A DNA stretch of 64,000 bases. Source: G965240465 sp965249525 (GTDB lineage Bacteria > SAR324 > JACQKK01). Shown piece after piece: positions 57,228 through 64,000 of the stretch. The stretch covers positions 1,660,561-1,724,560 of the forward strand of contig OZ252237.1 of the NCBI GenBank assembly GCA_965249525.1, written 5' to 3'. A program made the translations under genes and the position numbers. The notes under the pieces were generated by a model, which saw nothing but the letters and a program-made list of their open reading frames with translations, was not told where the DNA came from and ran no database searches. Numbering within the stretch: position 1 is the first letter of the stretch; every line of letters begins with the position of its first letter.

Positions 57228-59399
57228 ATGAAGGGCGTCCTCAAAAGAGGATTGATGACCTTATGGGGCATGGTTATGACAGTCACTTGGGCAGCAGCAC
57301 AAGGGGTGCAGGTGGAAGCACCTGTGCTTCGACATCAGCCAGATAGCAATAGTTATATTTTTGAAGATGCCCGTTTGAGGGCAGGTTTATGGACGGTTTT
57401 TGCTAGTCGGTTGACAATGGATGAAGCCCGCAGTCATGCGGAAGCAGAAGGGGTGGTGTTGTTTCGCTATGGTTCATTGGAAGGTTCAGCAAGTCGTATA
57501 CGGCTAGAATTCTCCCCTTTGCAGGGTGAGTTAGAAGCTGTGGCTATTTATGACAAAAAGGATGGTTTGCGGGTAACAGCTGAACGGGCATTGTTAAAAG
57601 CTGATGGCAGTTTGGAATTGCAGCGATGTGCGCTCACCCATTGTCCACCACCGCTGCCAGCTTGGCGAGTGAAGGCTGGTCGGGTGAAAATCTCGCCTGA
57701 TGGCTTTATTCATAGTAACAACAGTCGGATGGAATTGTTTAACATACCGGTAGCTTGGTTTCCCTGGATAGATTTCCCCCCTAGTGATCAGCGGTTAAGT
57801 GGCTTTTTAACACCTGAGATAGAAAATCAGGAGTCCACCGATGAAAGACTGGAACTGGGATGGCGTATGCGATTGCCGTACTTTCAAACTTTGGGACCAT
57901 CACAGGATATAACACTCACCCCAGAATGGCTGCAACACGACAGACAAGGGTTAGGATTAGAATATCGCTACGCTTGGTGGCAAGAACAAGAGGGAAAGTT
58001 GCAAGGGCAGCGTTATGAGGGAGAATTTTTAAGGCAATGGATGAACTTTGAACATACACAGGGATGGAACCAGCGGAATCGCTTGACTTTGGCCTATGCG
58101 GATTCTTCAGATGGGTTGGTGCGCAGACAATATGGAGGGCAATCAGGGTCTCGTCCACGACAGGCATGGCAGGCAGGATTTAGTCAGCAACGAGACTGGT
58201 TGGATTGGTCAGTGGCTGGTCGTCACCAGAGTGAGTTTCGGGAAGAATCCATTAACGCACGCACCTTGGCTGACAGCAATGCCCGTGAAAAAGCACGGCT
58301 AGTACCACGGATAATACTCGCAGGCAGCAAGCAATGGTCTCCCTTTCCTAGAGGACAGCTACAATTCAGCTGGAAAGGAGGACAGACTCGCTTTGCCGCT
58401 GAGGAAGCTCTAAGTGGCAGAATTACCGAATTGACACCACAGCTAGAATTGGCTCAGGCAATGGGGTCTTTACATGCACTACTGAGTACGCAGCGTCACT
58501 TGGTGCGCTATACGGATTTAGCACAGTACCAATCTTCCTCTGCAACAGCAGAACAATTAGGCGATGCCCGTTTTCATCAAGATTCTGCCCAAGGGTTATT
58601 CCGCTTCCCACTGGCTCGTCGTTTCTTTGACCTTGCCAATACCGATGCTAGAACAACAGCCGAGACACGTTTGCTGCATCAATTCATCCCTGCCATAGGT
58701 TTCAAATGGAAAGAACAGGTGAGCAAACCTGTAAATGATCCACTCATTACGGAACAAGAACAACAAAGAATCTACCATTTGGAATTAGAGAATCGTTGGA
58801 GTTGGAGCAGTGGTAAATCTGCGCGCTTGAGTTTCTTTCAGCGCTATGATGACCTGCGGCATCAGACAATTGAGGAAGTAAATCCTGATCGTCCTCAAGA
58901 AGGCACTTTTAACAAACCTATGTTGCCATTGATAACCAAGCTGGATTTGCAGCTGCAAGGTATTTCTTTCAATGCCCATGCTCGCCATGACCATCAACGC
59001 AATGACACCAGTCAAGCAGGATTCTCTGCCAACTTTTCTCGTTTGCCTGCTTTGAATGAACACACCAACTTTTCGCTAGCCTGGAATTTTAATCGCCGCC
59101 GTTACTTGGATGAACAATTGCTATGGCAGCCTGAAATGAATCAATTGCAGATGTCTATCCAACTACCGCTCACTCGCTTTTTAACAGGAGGAAGTCATGC
59201 CACTCTGGCTTTGGATTCACATCGCCGTCCGCTACAACGTCGCCTGCAAAAATCCGGCGCCTTCCTTCAATTTTCTCCTGCTTGTTATCAGTTGCGCATC
59301 ACCACTGTGGAAGAAGTGGTCAGTTCCCAACGCAGTGGAGAAACAGAGTATATCTTGGATCGCAAAACATCCATTGCTTTGCGGTTAAGCGGCTGGTGA
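57228..59399 (+). CDS. lptD: LPS-assembly outer-membrane protein LptD
   Basis: LptD is the 26-strand-type outer-membrane barrel that inserts LPS. The product of ~723 residues has a signal (GLMTLWGMVMTVTWAAAQG), then the OstA-like N-domain (YIFEDARLRAGLWTVFASRL), LQRCALTHCPPPLPAWRVKA with paired cysteines, MELFNIPVAWFPWIDFPP as the barrel-entry motif, then a strand-rich barrel with Arg/Gln repeats, and the terminal YQLRITTVEEVVSS region. It is shorter than E. coli LptD (784). The Cys in CALTHC and a further FSPACYQLR suggest at least one disulfide. ATG 57228 gives the signal peptide. lptE is not adjacent. It ends 17 bases from a convergent gene. Confidence 0.92.
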   Translation: MKGVLKRGLMTLWGMVMTVTWAAAQGVQVEAPVLRHQPDSNSYIFEDARLRAGLWTVFASRLTMDEARSHAEAEGVVLFRYGSLEGSASRIRLEFSPLQGELEAVAIYDKKDGLRVTAERALLKADGSLELQRCALTHCPPPLPAWRVKAGRVKISPDGFIHSNNSRMELFNIPVAWFPWIDFPPSDQRLSGFLTPEIENQESTDERLELGWRMRLPYFQTLGPSQDITLTPEWLQHDRQGLGLEYRYAWWQEQEGKLQGQRYEGEFLRQWMNFEHTQGWNQRNRLTLAYADSSDGLVRRQYGGQSGSRPRQAWQAGFSQQRDWLDWSVAGRHQSEFREESINARTLADSNAREKARLVPRIILAGSKQWSPFPRGQLQFSWKGGQTRFAAEEALSGRITELTPQLELAQAMGSLHALLSTQRHLVRYTDLAQYQSSSATAEQLGDARFHQDSAQGLFRFPLARRFFDLANTDARTTAETRLLHQFIPAIGFKWKEQVSKPVNDPLITEQEQQRIYHLELENRWSWSSGKSARLSFFQRYDDLRHQTIEEVNPDRPQEGTFNKPMLPLITKLDLQLQGISFNAHARHDHQRNDTSQAGFSANFSRLPALNEHTNFSLAWNFNRRRYLDEQLLWQPEMNQLQMSIQLPLTRFLTGGSHATLALDSHRRPLQRRLQKSGAFLQFSPACYQLRITTVEEVVSSQRSGETEYILDRKTSIALRLSGW

Positions 59400-59416
59400 A
59401 AACTAAAGGAATATCA

Positions 59417-60280
59417 TTATCCTGACAGCTTCATAGCCTCTATTTTATACTGGTTGCCTTCTAAGATGATGCGATGAAACGCTGATTGCTGCTTGGTGCG
59501 AGGTAGCTGGGTGGAAGAAGCCGAATTGACTACCGTGAGGGACCCCTTGGCTTCAGGAGGACTCCACTGCCAGTTGTGGTGGATGTGTCCATGCAGATAG
59601 AGGGCAATAGGAGGAGAATGTTGCAGCAACCAGTAACGTAACTCTTTATGATTGCGGAGATCTCGACGTGGTTGATAGCAATGAAGCGGAGGGAAAAAGA
59701 GCGGATAGTGATTAGCCAGTATCACGCGTCCTTTAACAGGTATGGATGCCAGCAAACGGGAACTCTCATGCAAGGTATGGCTATGAACAAAGCCATTGGC
59801 GCAAAACCAAGATGCAGGTAGGGCACTGTCCCAACCCAATAGCCACCAGTATTGACTTAACCTCCGCCACAGAACACCACTGTTTTCTTGCGAAGGTGCG
59901 TACTTGCCAAAGAAACTTTCAAACTGTCCTGGCGAGGGCTCAGATACATAACGATCATGATTGCCAGGCAACACAAATACCTGTTGGGGTCCAGCTTTTA
60001 GTAACGGCAACAAGATACGATGTGCCAGTTGAAATTCTTGCTGCAGGCACAATTGAGTCAAATCACCGCTACACAGAAGATAATCCCATGAAAGCGTTTG
60101 TAAATAATCCACCAGTGCCCGTTGGCGGGCTAAGGGAAACTGTCGCCTGCGCCGTAACCACCAATTGAGCGCACCTAAGAAACGCTTGTTTACATACTGT
60201 AATGGCTGATAAGAAGGACGATGAAAATGCAAATCGGATATATGTACCAATACTTTCCGCTGAAAGGATTCAGGATGCAT
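59417..60280 (-). CDS. calcineurin-like metallophosphoesterase
   Basis: A 287-residue metal-dependent phosphoesterase. Motifs are in order: VLVHISDLHFHRP (Asp, His), DYLLCSGDLTQL (Asp), VFVLPGNHDRYV (Asn, His) and VILANHYPLFF, then ALYLHGHIHHNWQW (His-Gly-His). All residues for two metal ions are present. The substrate is not evident; such enzymes cleave cAMP, phospholipids or nucleotides. The ATG 60280 is chosen because a GTG at 60316 has no spacing to a ribosome binding site. The gene converges on lptD with a 17-base gap. Confidence 0.9.
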   Translation of the reverse strand: MHPESFQRKVLVHISDLHFHRPSYQPLQYVNKRFLGALNWWLRRRRQFPLARQRALVDYLQTLSWDYLLCSGDLTQLCLQQEFQLAHRILLPLLKAGPQQVFVLPGNHDRYVSEPSPGQFESFFGKYAPSQENSGVLWRRLSQYWWLLGWDSALPASWFCANGFVHSHTLHESSRLLASIPVKGRVILANHYPLFFPPLHCYQPRRDLRNHKELRYWLLQHSPPIALYLHGHIHHNWQWSPPEAKGSLTVVNSASSTQLPRTKQQSAFHRIILEGNQYKIEAMKLSG

Positions 60281-60532
60281 CACTTGAGATGTGCCAGCAC
60301 GTTCAGACAAGCCCACCTCTATTGGTGTAGGTTTCCTTTGCCATTTCCATCTTAGGGCAAAAAGATCTGGCTATTCAAGCTATTCAAAAAGTCTATCAAC
60401 TGACTCAACAATCCCGCCCCTGCTTGTCCTACTATCACCAGAAACTGCTGGGCTGCATATGGCACAATTCTCCCTCCTCTGCCACATTGAAAAATCTTGA
60501 CACATCCCACATTCCTTTTACTGACATGGGTA
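60281..60532. other. short gene-free region
   Basis: Between the phosphoesterase start and the glutaredoxin stop there are ~250 bases without a supported gene. No RNA gene, repeat or strong promoter is seen by eye. Confidence 0.4.
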
Positions 60533-60922
60533 TTAACCCCATGCTTTATCTAACAATGGACGCAACTCTCCTCGCATGTGCATATCCGTAACAATGTCAC
60601 ACCCACCGATAAATTCTCCCTTCACATACACTTGCGGAATGGTAGGCCAACTAGAAAATTTCTTAATGGCATCCCGTAAAACATGGTCTTCTAAAACATT
60701 GCGACTGGCATAAGAAATTTGTAGTCCTTCTAATATCTCCACCACTGCTGCAGAAAATCCACACTGAGGAAATTCTGGCGTCCCTTTCATGTAAAGCAAA
60801 ACAGGATTCTCATTGATGTCCTGTTGAATGCGCTCCATGATCTGTTCGTGTGCCTTTGGCGAGTCCTCCTGTTTTTTGCCCGCCTGCTGTTCCTGAGCTA
60901 TCACCTTAAATATGTCGTTCAT
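60533..60922 (-). CDS. grxD: monothiol glutaredoxin (Grx4/GrxD type)
   Basis: A 129-residue CGFS glutaredoxin, which carries and transfers [2Fe-2S] clusters with BolA-like partners. ENPVLLYMKGTPEFPQCGFS holds the CGFS motif; WPTIPQVYVKGEFIGGCDIV has the glutathione-binding TIPQ and GGCD motifs. An N-terminal extension of ~28 residues (MNDIFKVIAQEQQAGKKQED) precedes the fold. ATG 60922 has AAGGGAG seven bases upstream, better than the TTG two codons earlier. It is alone; no bolA or iron-sulfur gene is beside it. Confidence 0.94.
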   Translation of the reverse strand: MNDIFKVIAQEQQAGKKQEDSPKAHEQIMERIQQDINENPVLLYMKGTPEFPQCGFSAAVVEILEGLQISYASRNVLEDHVLRDAIKKFSSWPTIPQVYVKGEFIGGCDIVTDMHMRGELRPLLDKAWG

Positions 60923-61057
60923 CACCAAACTCCCTTCGCTTCACTACCACAAGGTTTATCTACTTTCATGGCTTCCTAACGATTGCCATCATTTCCATGC
61001 TAGCCTGTTGCAACAATAAAAAAAACCCTGTCTTGATATCTTAATCGCTCGAAGTCC

Positions 61058-62392
61058 ATGACTTTACCAGCCTTACCCACTGTTAACTGGAAACAAGAGA
61101 CCGCTTTTTACTCTATAACGGCCAATCCTTTGGGGTTTCACCACTTGGCTGCTGCAGAATGGCTGTTGCAACAAAAAAAGCTGCAGCGGGTGGTGCTGTT
61201 GATATCCAACGGCTTTCATCCCGATCCTTACAAAACAGATGTTACTACAGGGGCGAGAGAACGTATTGAATGGGCAAAACAGCTGTTAACCGAAGCATCA
61301 GATAAAGACAAAAGCGCCTTGTCACAGACAGCAAATGATTATGGTCAGTCCCTACAGTTGAATTCGGCAATAGAAATATCGGAGCGTGAATTACAGTTTG
61401 ACCGCCCTGTACGAATGGTTGAACACCTGAGATGGTTACAATCTTTGGGATTGCAAACGCCCATTCCTTGGTTGGTAGGGACAGATTTGCTGCATCGCTT
61501 GAGCGATATCGCCATTTTTTCCGATGCCGATGTGAAACTATTGGCCAAGCATTTGGAATGGCATGTGCTAGAACGCAGCTCTCACAGTTTGCAGCAGACT
61601 TTATCATCTGCCCAGGAACGAGCAGCTTCTCTTGATTGCTACTTACAAGTGTTTAGTTACCCTCTCAAACAAGCTCCTTTATGGCTGCGTCCTTTTTTAT
61701 CAATTAGTAGCCACGCCATCCGCCATTGTGCAGAATCTGGCGACCCCCTCACAGGAATGGTCAGCAGTGGATTAGTGCAAAAACTGACAAAAGCCTATGC
61801 CCCTTCCACAACAGATGCCCTACATCATCAAGCCATGACCCCTTTGCAACATGAACTAGCACAAGCTTGGTTCAGGCTGCTTCAACAAGGACGCCGGGTG
61901 CATCAGCTGCTGCTCGATCAGCAACCGACTCCGATTCTGGTCATCAACGAGACCAGCAGTGGCGGGCTGATCTCCCATTCCTTGCTTGCTTTTCCCAATG
62001 CCTCTCGCTACTTTCATCAAACCCACATCCCCTACAGCAAAGAAGCTCAACAAAATCTAGGGTTTACCAATCTATCAGAAAACCAGACCGACATCGATTT
62101 ATCCCAGGTAAGTCAAGCCAAGGTGAACCATGTTGTTCAACATATGCGAGCCTCATTGACCAGTTCCCGTCCCTTATTGGCGTTGGCTGAAAGCGGAATG
62201 GCAGGACCCCCAGATGGACAGCACCGCAGTCAAAAAAACGGCCAATGTTGGATTGCTCTCGCCTCCTCAAACCAAATCAGCACCCATTGCATTACCCTTC
62301 CTCCCTTTCTTACCCGCTTAGAACATCAAATAGGCTTCGCCACCCAGACACTCCAATGGTTAGAACAAGAATTGCCCAAACACCTTTGCTAA
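61058..62392 (+). CDS. NadD-like / CinA-C (PncC) fusion protein
   Basis: A 444-residue fusion. Residues ~15-235 resemble nicotinate-mononucleotide adenylyltransferase: YSITANPLGFHHLAAAEWLL and VLLISNGFHPDPYKTD at the N-terminus, LVGTDLLHRLSDI in the middle and ISSHAIRHCAESGDPLTGMV at the end, matching the ISSTxIR motif. Residues ~285-435 match the CinA C-terminal NMN deamidase: INETSSGGLISHSLL, THIPYSKEAQQNLGF and LALAESGMAGPPDG. Together they could convert NMN to NaMN to NaAD, coupling NAD salvage to synthesis. However the HxGH motif is altered (G-F-H-H), and the deamidase AES site reads NET, so activity is uncertain. Fused order is unusual in my experience. Confidence 0.78.
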   Translation: MTLPALPTVNWKQETAFYSITANPLGFHHLAAAEWLLQQKKLQRVVLLISNGFHPDPYKTDVTTGARERIEWAKQLLTEASDKDKSALSQTANDYGQSLQLNSAIEISERELQFDRPVRMVEHLRWLQSLGLQTPIPWLVGTDLLHRLSDIAIFSDADVKLLAKHLEWHVLERSSHSLQQTLSSAQERAASLDCYLQVFSYPLKQAPLWLRPFLSISSHAIRHCAESGDPLTGMVSSGLVQKLTKAYAPSTTDALHHQAMTPLQHELAQAWFRLLQQGRRVHQLLLDQQPTPILVINETSSGGLISHSLLAFPNASRYFHQTHIPYSKEAQQNLGFTNLSENQTDIDLSQVSQAKVNHVVQHMRASLTSSRPLLALAESGMAGPPDGQHRSQKNGQCWIALASSNQISTHCITLPPFLTRLEHQIGFATQTLQWLEQELPKHLC

Positions 62393-62463
62393 AAAGGAAC
62401 AAGCACTGGTTGAAGCGATATTGGCGGGTGTGAGATTTTTTCCAAGAACATTTATCGCTGCCA

Positions 62464-62847
62464 CTAAGATTTTGAACTCCAATGGTGCAGCAACAAAGCG
62501 GCAAGCAGGTAGATGGTGGGTTGTAGGTGCAATTGCAGCAGCAAGGAATGATTTTGAGGATGGTAAAGCATGAGGATGATACCGCTGAGGATTAATAGTG
62601 TTCCACAGCTGGTTTGTATTAAACCCGAAACGGTGGTGAGAGAAAAGCGTTTCAACCAGAGACGATGTTGGTTGATGTGTTGCCAAGCATATAAGGGAAA
62701 TACCACCGCAAATGCCAAGCCTGCCCAAATATGCATAAGCAAGTTGATTTGTTGTAGTGGATGCTGAAATGCCAGCTGCCGCATGCCGAACGATACCAGT
62801 CCGCTTAGAGTCAAGCCAAGCAGTAGCAGTATAACGAAGGTGCGCAT
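62464..62847 (-). CDS. small four-helix membrane protein, DUF4405-like
   Basis: A 127-residue membrane protein with four hydrophobic helices: FVILLLLGLTLSGLVSFGM; LMHIWAGLAFAVVFPLYAW; TSCGTLLILSGIILMLY; and PTIYLLAALLLHHW. Histidines at HIWAG, QHINQH and HHW would suit haem-b binding as in cytochrome-b561-like DUF4405 proteins. It has no clear partner nearby; nth follows upstream by seven bases (nth stop 62854), so they may share a transcript. The assignment is by helix count and histidine pattern. Confidence 0.55.
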   Translation of the reverse strand: MRTFVILLLLGLTLSGLVSFGMRQLAFQHPLQQINLLMHIWAGLAFAVVFPLYAWQHINQHRLWLKRFSLTTVSGLIQTSCGTLLILSGIILMLYHPQNHSLLLQLHLQPTIYLLAALLLHHWSSKS

Positions 62848-62853
62848 GGAGAA

Positions 62854-63492
62854 TTAAGCAGCCGAGATATTTTTTTGGGTGTACTCACACTCGTTGATAA
62901 TAACACACTGCAAACAGAGAGGTTTTCTTGCTTTGCAAGTATAGCGCCCATGCAGGATAAGGTAGTGATGGGCGTGGGGAAAGTGTTTTTTAGGAATCAC
63001 AGCCAGCAATTTTTCTTCTACCTGCAGAAGAGTATTGCCAGAAGCGAGACCAGTGCGATTACTCACTCGAAAGACATGGGTATCCACTGCAATGGTGGAT
63101 TGGCCAAAAGCCACCGCGAGCAACACATTGGCAGTTTTTCTACCTACTCCAGGCAATGCCTCTAAATCCTGCCGCCTTGGGGGTACTTGCCCCTGGTGTC
63201 TCTCCAATAACAATTGGCAGGTGCGAATGATGTGGCGTGCTTTGGTAGGGGCAAGACCAATATGTTGGATATGTTCCAGCAGTTTTTTTTCTCCCATAGC
63301 CAGCAGGGTTTGAGGAGTTACGGGGAACAAAGTTTGGGTGGCTTGATTGACAGAACGGTCAGTAGCTTGTGCACTGAGCATCACAGCTACTAGCAATTCA
63401 AAGGTGGAAGTGTATACCAACTCCGTACTGGGCGGCTGAGTATGTGTAGCAGCTAGCTTACCCAGCAAGGATGCTGCATGCTGAGAATTCAC
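62854..63492 (-). CDS. nth: endonuclease III
   Basis: A 212-residue DNA glycosylase/AP lyase that removes oxidised pyrimidines in base excision repair. The helix-hairpin-helix LEALPGVGRKTANVLLAVAF contains the catalytic Lys, VDTHVFRVSNRTGLA has the catalytic Asp, and the iron-sulfur cluster loop CKARKPLCLQCVIINEC follows the C-x6-C-x2-C-x5-C spacing. The start ATG overlaps the stop of the aspartokinase frame upstream by four bases, showing coupling. Confidence 0.97.
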   Translation of the reverse strand: MNSQHAASLLGKLAATHTQPPSTELVYTSTFELLVAVMLSAQATDRSVNQATQTLFPVTPQTLLAMGEKKLLEHIQHIGLAPTKARHIIRTCQLLLERHQGQVPPRRQDLEALPGVGRKTANVLLAVAFGQSTIAVDTHVFRVSNRTGLASGNTLLQVEEKLLAVIPKKHFPHAHHYLILHGRYTCKARKPLCLQCVIINECEYTQKNISAA

Positions 63493-64000
63493 TGGGAGTC
63501 TTCAGGAGAGGGCATGGATGTTTGGGTAGGGGATTCCAAAAAGGCATGATGCAGCAGTTTCAGAGCGCGATCGGCATCTTGCTGTCGTACTACACAAGAG
63601 ACGTTAATTTCAGATGCCCCTTGCGAAATCATTTCTATGTTGATTCCTGCTTCACCCAGAGCAGAAAACATGCGTCCAGAAGTGCCAGGCAATTCGCGCA
63701 TGCCCTCTCCCACAATAGCCAAGATGGCACGGCTACTTCTAATTTCCAAGTGACCCAATGACTCCAACCCCTCACGGGCGTGTTGAAGTAATTCAGCATT
63801 TTCCACAGTAAAAGATACGCTGACTTCTGAAGTGGATACCAGGTCCACCACCACCCGATGGTTTTCCAAACAAGCGAATACGCGTGCCATAAAGCCATAG
63901 GCATCAAACATACGATTGGAATGAACAGTAGCCACACTAATATGTAATTTAGCCGTAACAGCACTCACCGTGGAGGGGAAAGATTTATCTGACTTAAATT
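63489..64000 (-). CDS. lysC: aspartate kinase, C-terminal ACT region (partial)
   Basis: The frame is open to the right edge, so the gene extends beyond the window; about 170 residues are seen. They match the regulatory half of aspartokinase: VHSNRMFDAYGFMARVFACL, VVVDLVSTSEVSVSFTVENA and ILAIVGEGMRELPGTSGRMF, then GINIEMISQGASEINVSCVV, the paired ACT domains that bind lysine and threonine. Aspartokinase phosphorylates aspartate to start lysine, threonine and methionine synthesis. The annotated start GTG at 63968 would be artificial, because upstream codons stay open. It overlaps nth by four bases. Confidence 0.9.
   Translation of the reverse strand, partial: FKSDKSFPSTVSAVTAKLHISVATVHSNRMFDAYGFMARVFACLENHRVVVDLVSTSEVSVSFTVENAELLQHAREGLESLGHLEIRSSRAILAIVGEGMRELPGTSGRMFSALGEAGINIEMISQGASEINVSCVVRQQDADRALKLLHHAFLESPTQTSMPSPEDSQ

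Noticed and set aside
1..64000. CRISPR arrays, insertion sequences and prophage genes
   Set aside because: No regularly spaced short repeats, transposase or phage structural genes were found across the window.

Overview
The window looks like chromosomal core genome of a Gram-negative, LPS-making, probably flagellated proteobacterium of moderate to low GC. Evidence: parts of the Lpt export machinery (lptA, lptB, lptD), lpxA, mlaF, two LPS-type glycosyltransferases, ubiE, a GlnD relative, mreB and MltD, with dense packing and no insertion sequence, prophage or CRISPR array. Several traits are unusual for well-studied gamma- or beta-proteobacteria: a type I-beta DAHP synthase, a standalone AICAR transformylase, a non-standard MurD, a UppS with an archaeal/actinobacterial-like motif and a huge FliN-like protein. 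I therefore suspect a deep-branching proteobacterial lineage (Magnetococcia or Zetaproteobacteria are possibilities), but I cannot fix the taxon from sequence alone.

Layout. 1-3 kb: end of hemA, hemD, a LigA-like small protein and dnaB. 3.3-6.3 kb: a 1014-residue acidic repeat protein ending in a FliN/SpoA domain. 6.4-9.7 kb (minus strand): pyrG-lptA-lptB. 10-13 kb: a FecR-domain protein, riboflavin synthase and DAHP synthase. 13-19.7 kb (minus): an alanine symporter, DUF547 protein, a rearranged GlnD homologue, an M48 protease and an unknown gene. 19.9-28.9 kb: panC, doxX, phhB, an unknown gene, a LivK-like binding protein, hemE, mreB, argJ, lpxA. 29.2-32.4 kb (plus): rplY, pth, rpsF, rpsR, rplI. 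32.4-38 kb: uppS, a DUF2254-like membrane protein, a flavin reductase and two glycosyltransferases.

38.0-40.6 kb: a cobalamin riboswitch precedes a propeller-like lipoprotein gene and a small secreted protein, then tRNA-Ser(GGA). 40.6-46.3 kb (minus): methyltransferase, mlaF and a three-gene envelope operon (LPP20-like, TPR-SLH lipoprotein, FlgT-like). 46.5-51.9 kb: AICAR transformylase, ubiE, mltD, ihfA. 52-59.4 kb: unknown membrane protein, uppP, murD, trxA, truA, lptD. 59.4-64 kb: metallophosphoesterase, monothiol glutaredoxin, a NadD-CinA fusion, a DUF4405-like protein, nth and the 3' end of an aspartokinase gene.

Functionally the window is dominated by envelope building (lptABD, lpxA, uppS, uppP, murD, mreB, mltD, mlaF, glycosyltransferases), translation (rplY, pth, rpsF, rpsR, rplI, truA, tRNA-Ser) and cofactor or amino-acid synthesis (hemA/D/E, ribE, panC, argJ, aroF, lysC). 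The most promising candidates for undescribed biology are the B12-riboswitch-controlled propeller lipoprotein, the giant repeat FliN-like protein, the GlnD homologue with N-terminal ACT domains and no visible nucleotidyltransferase, and the NadD-CinA fusion.
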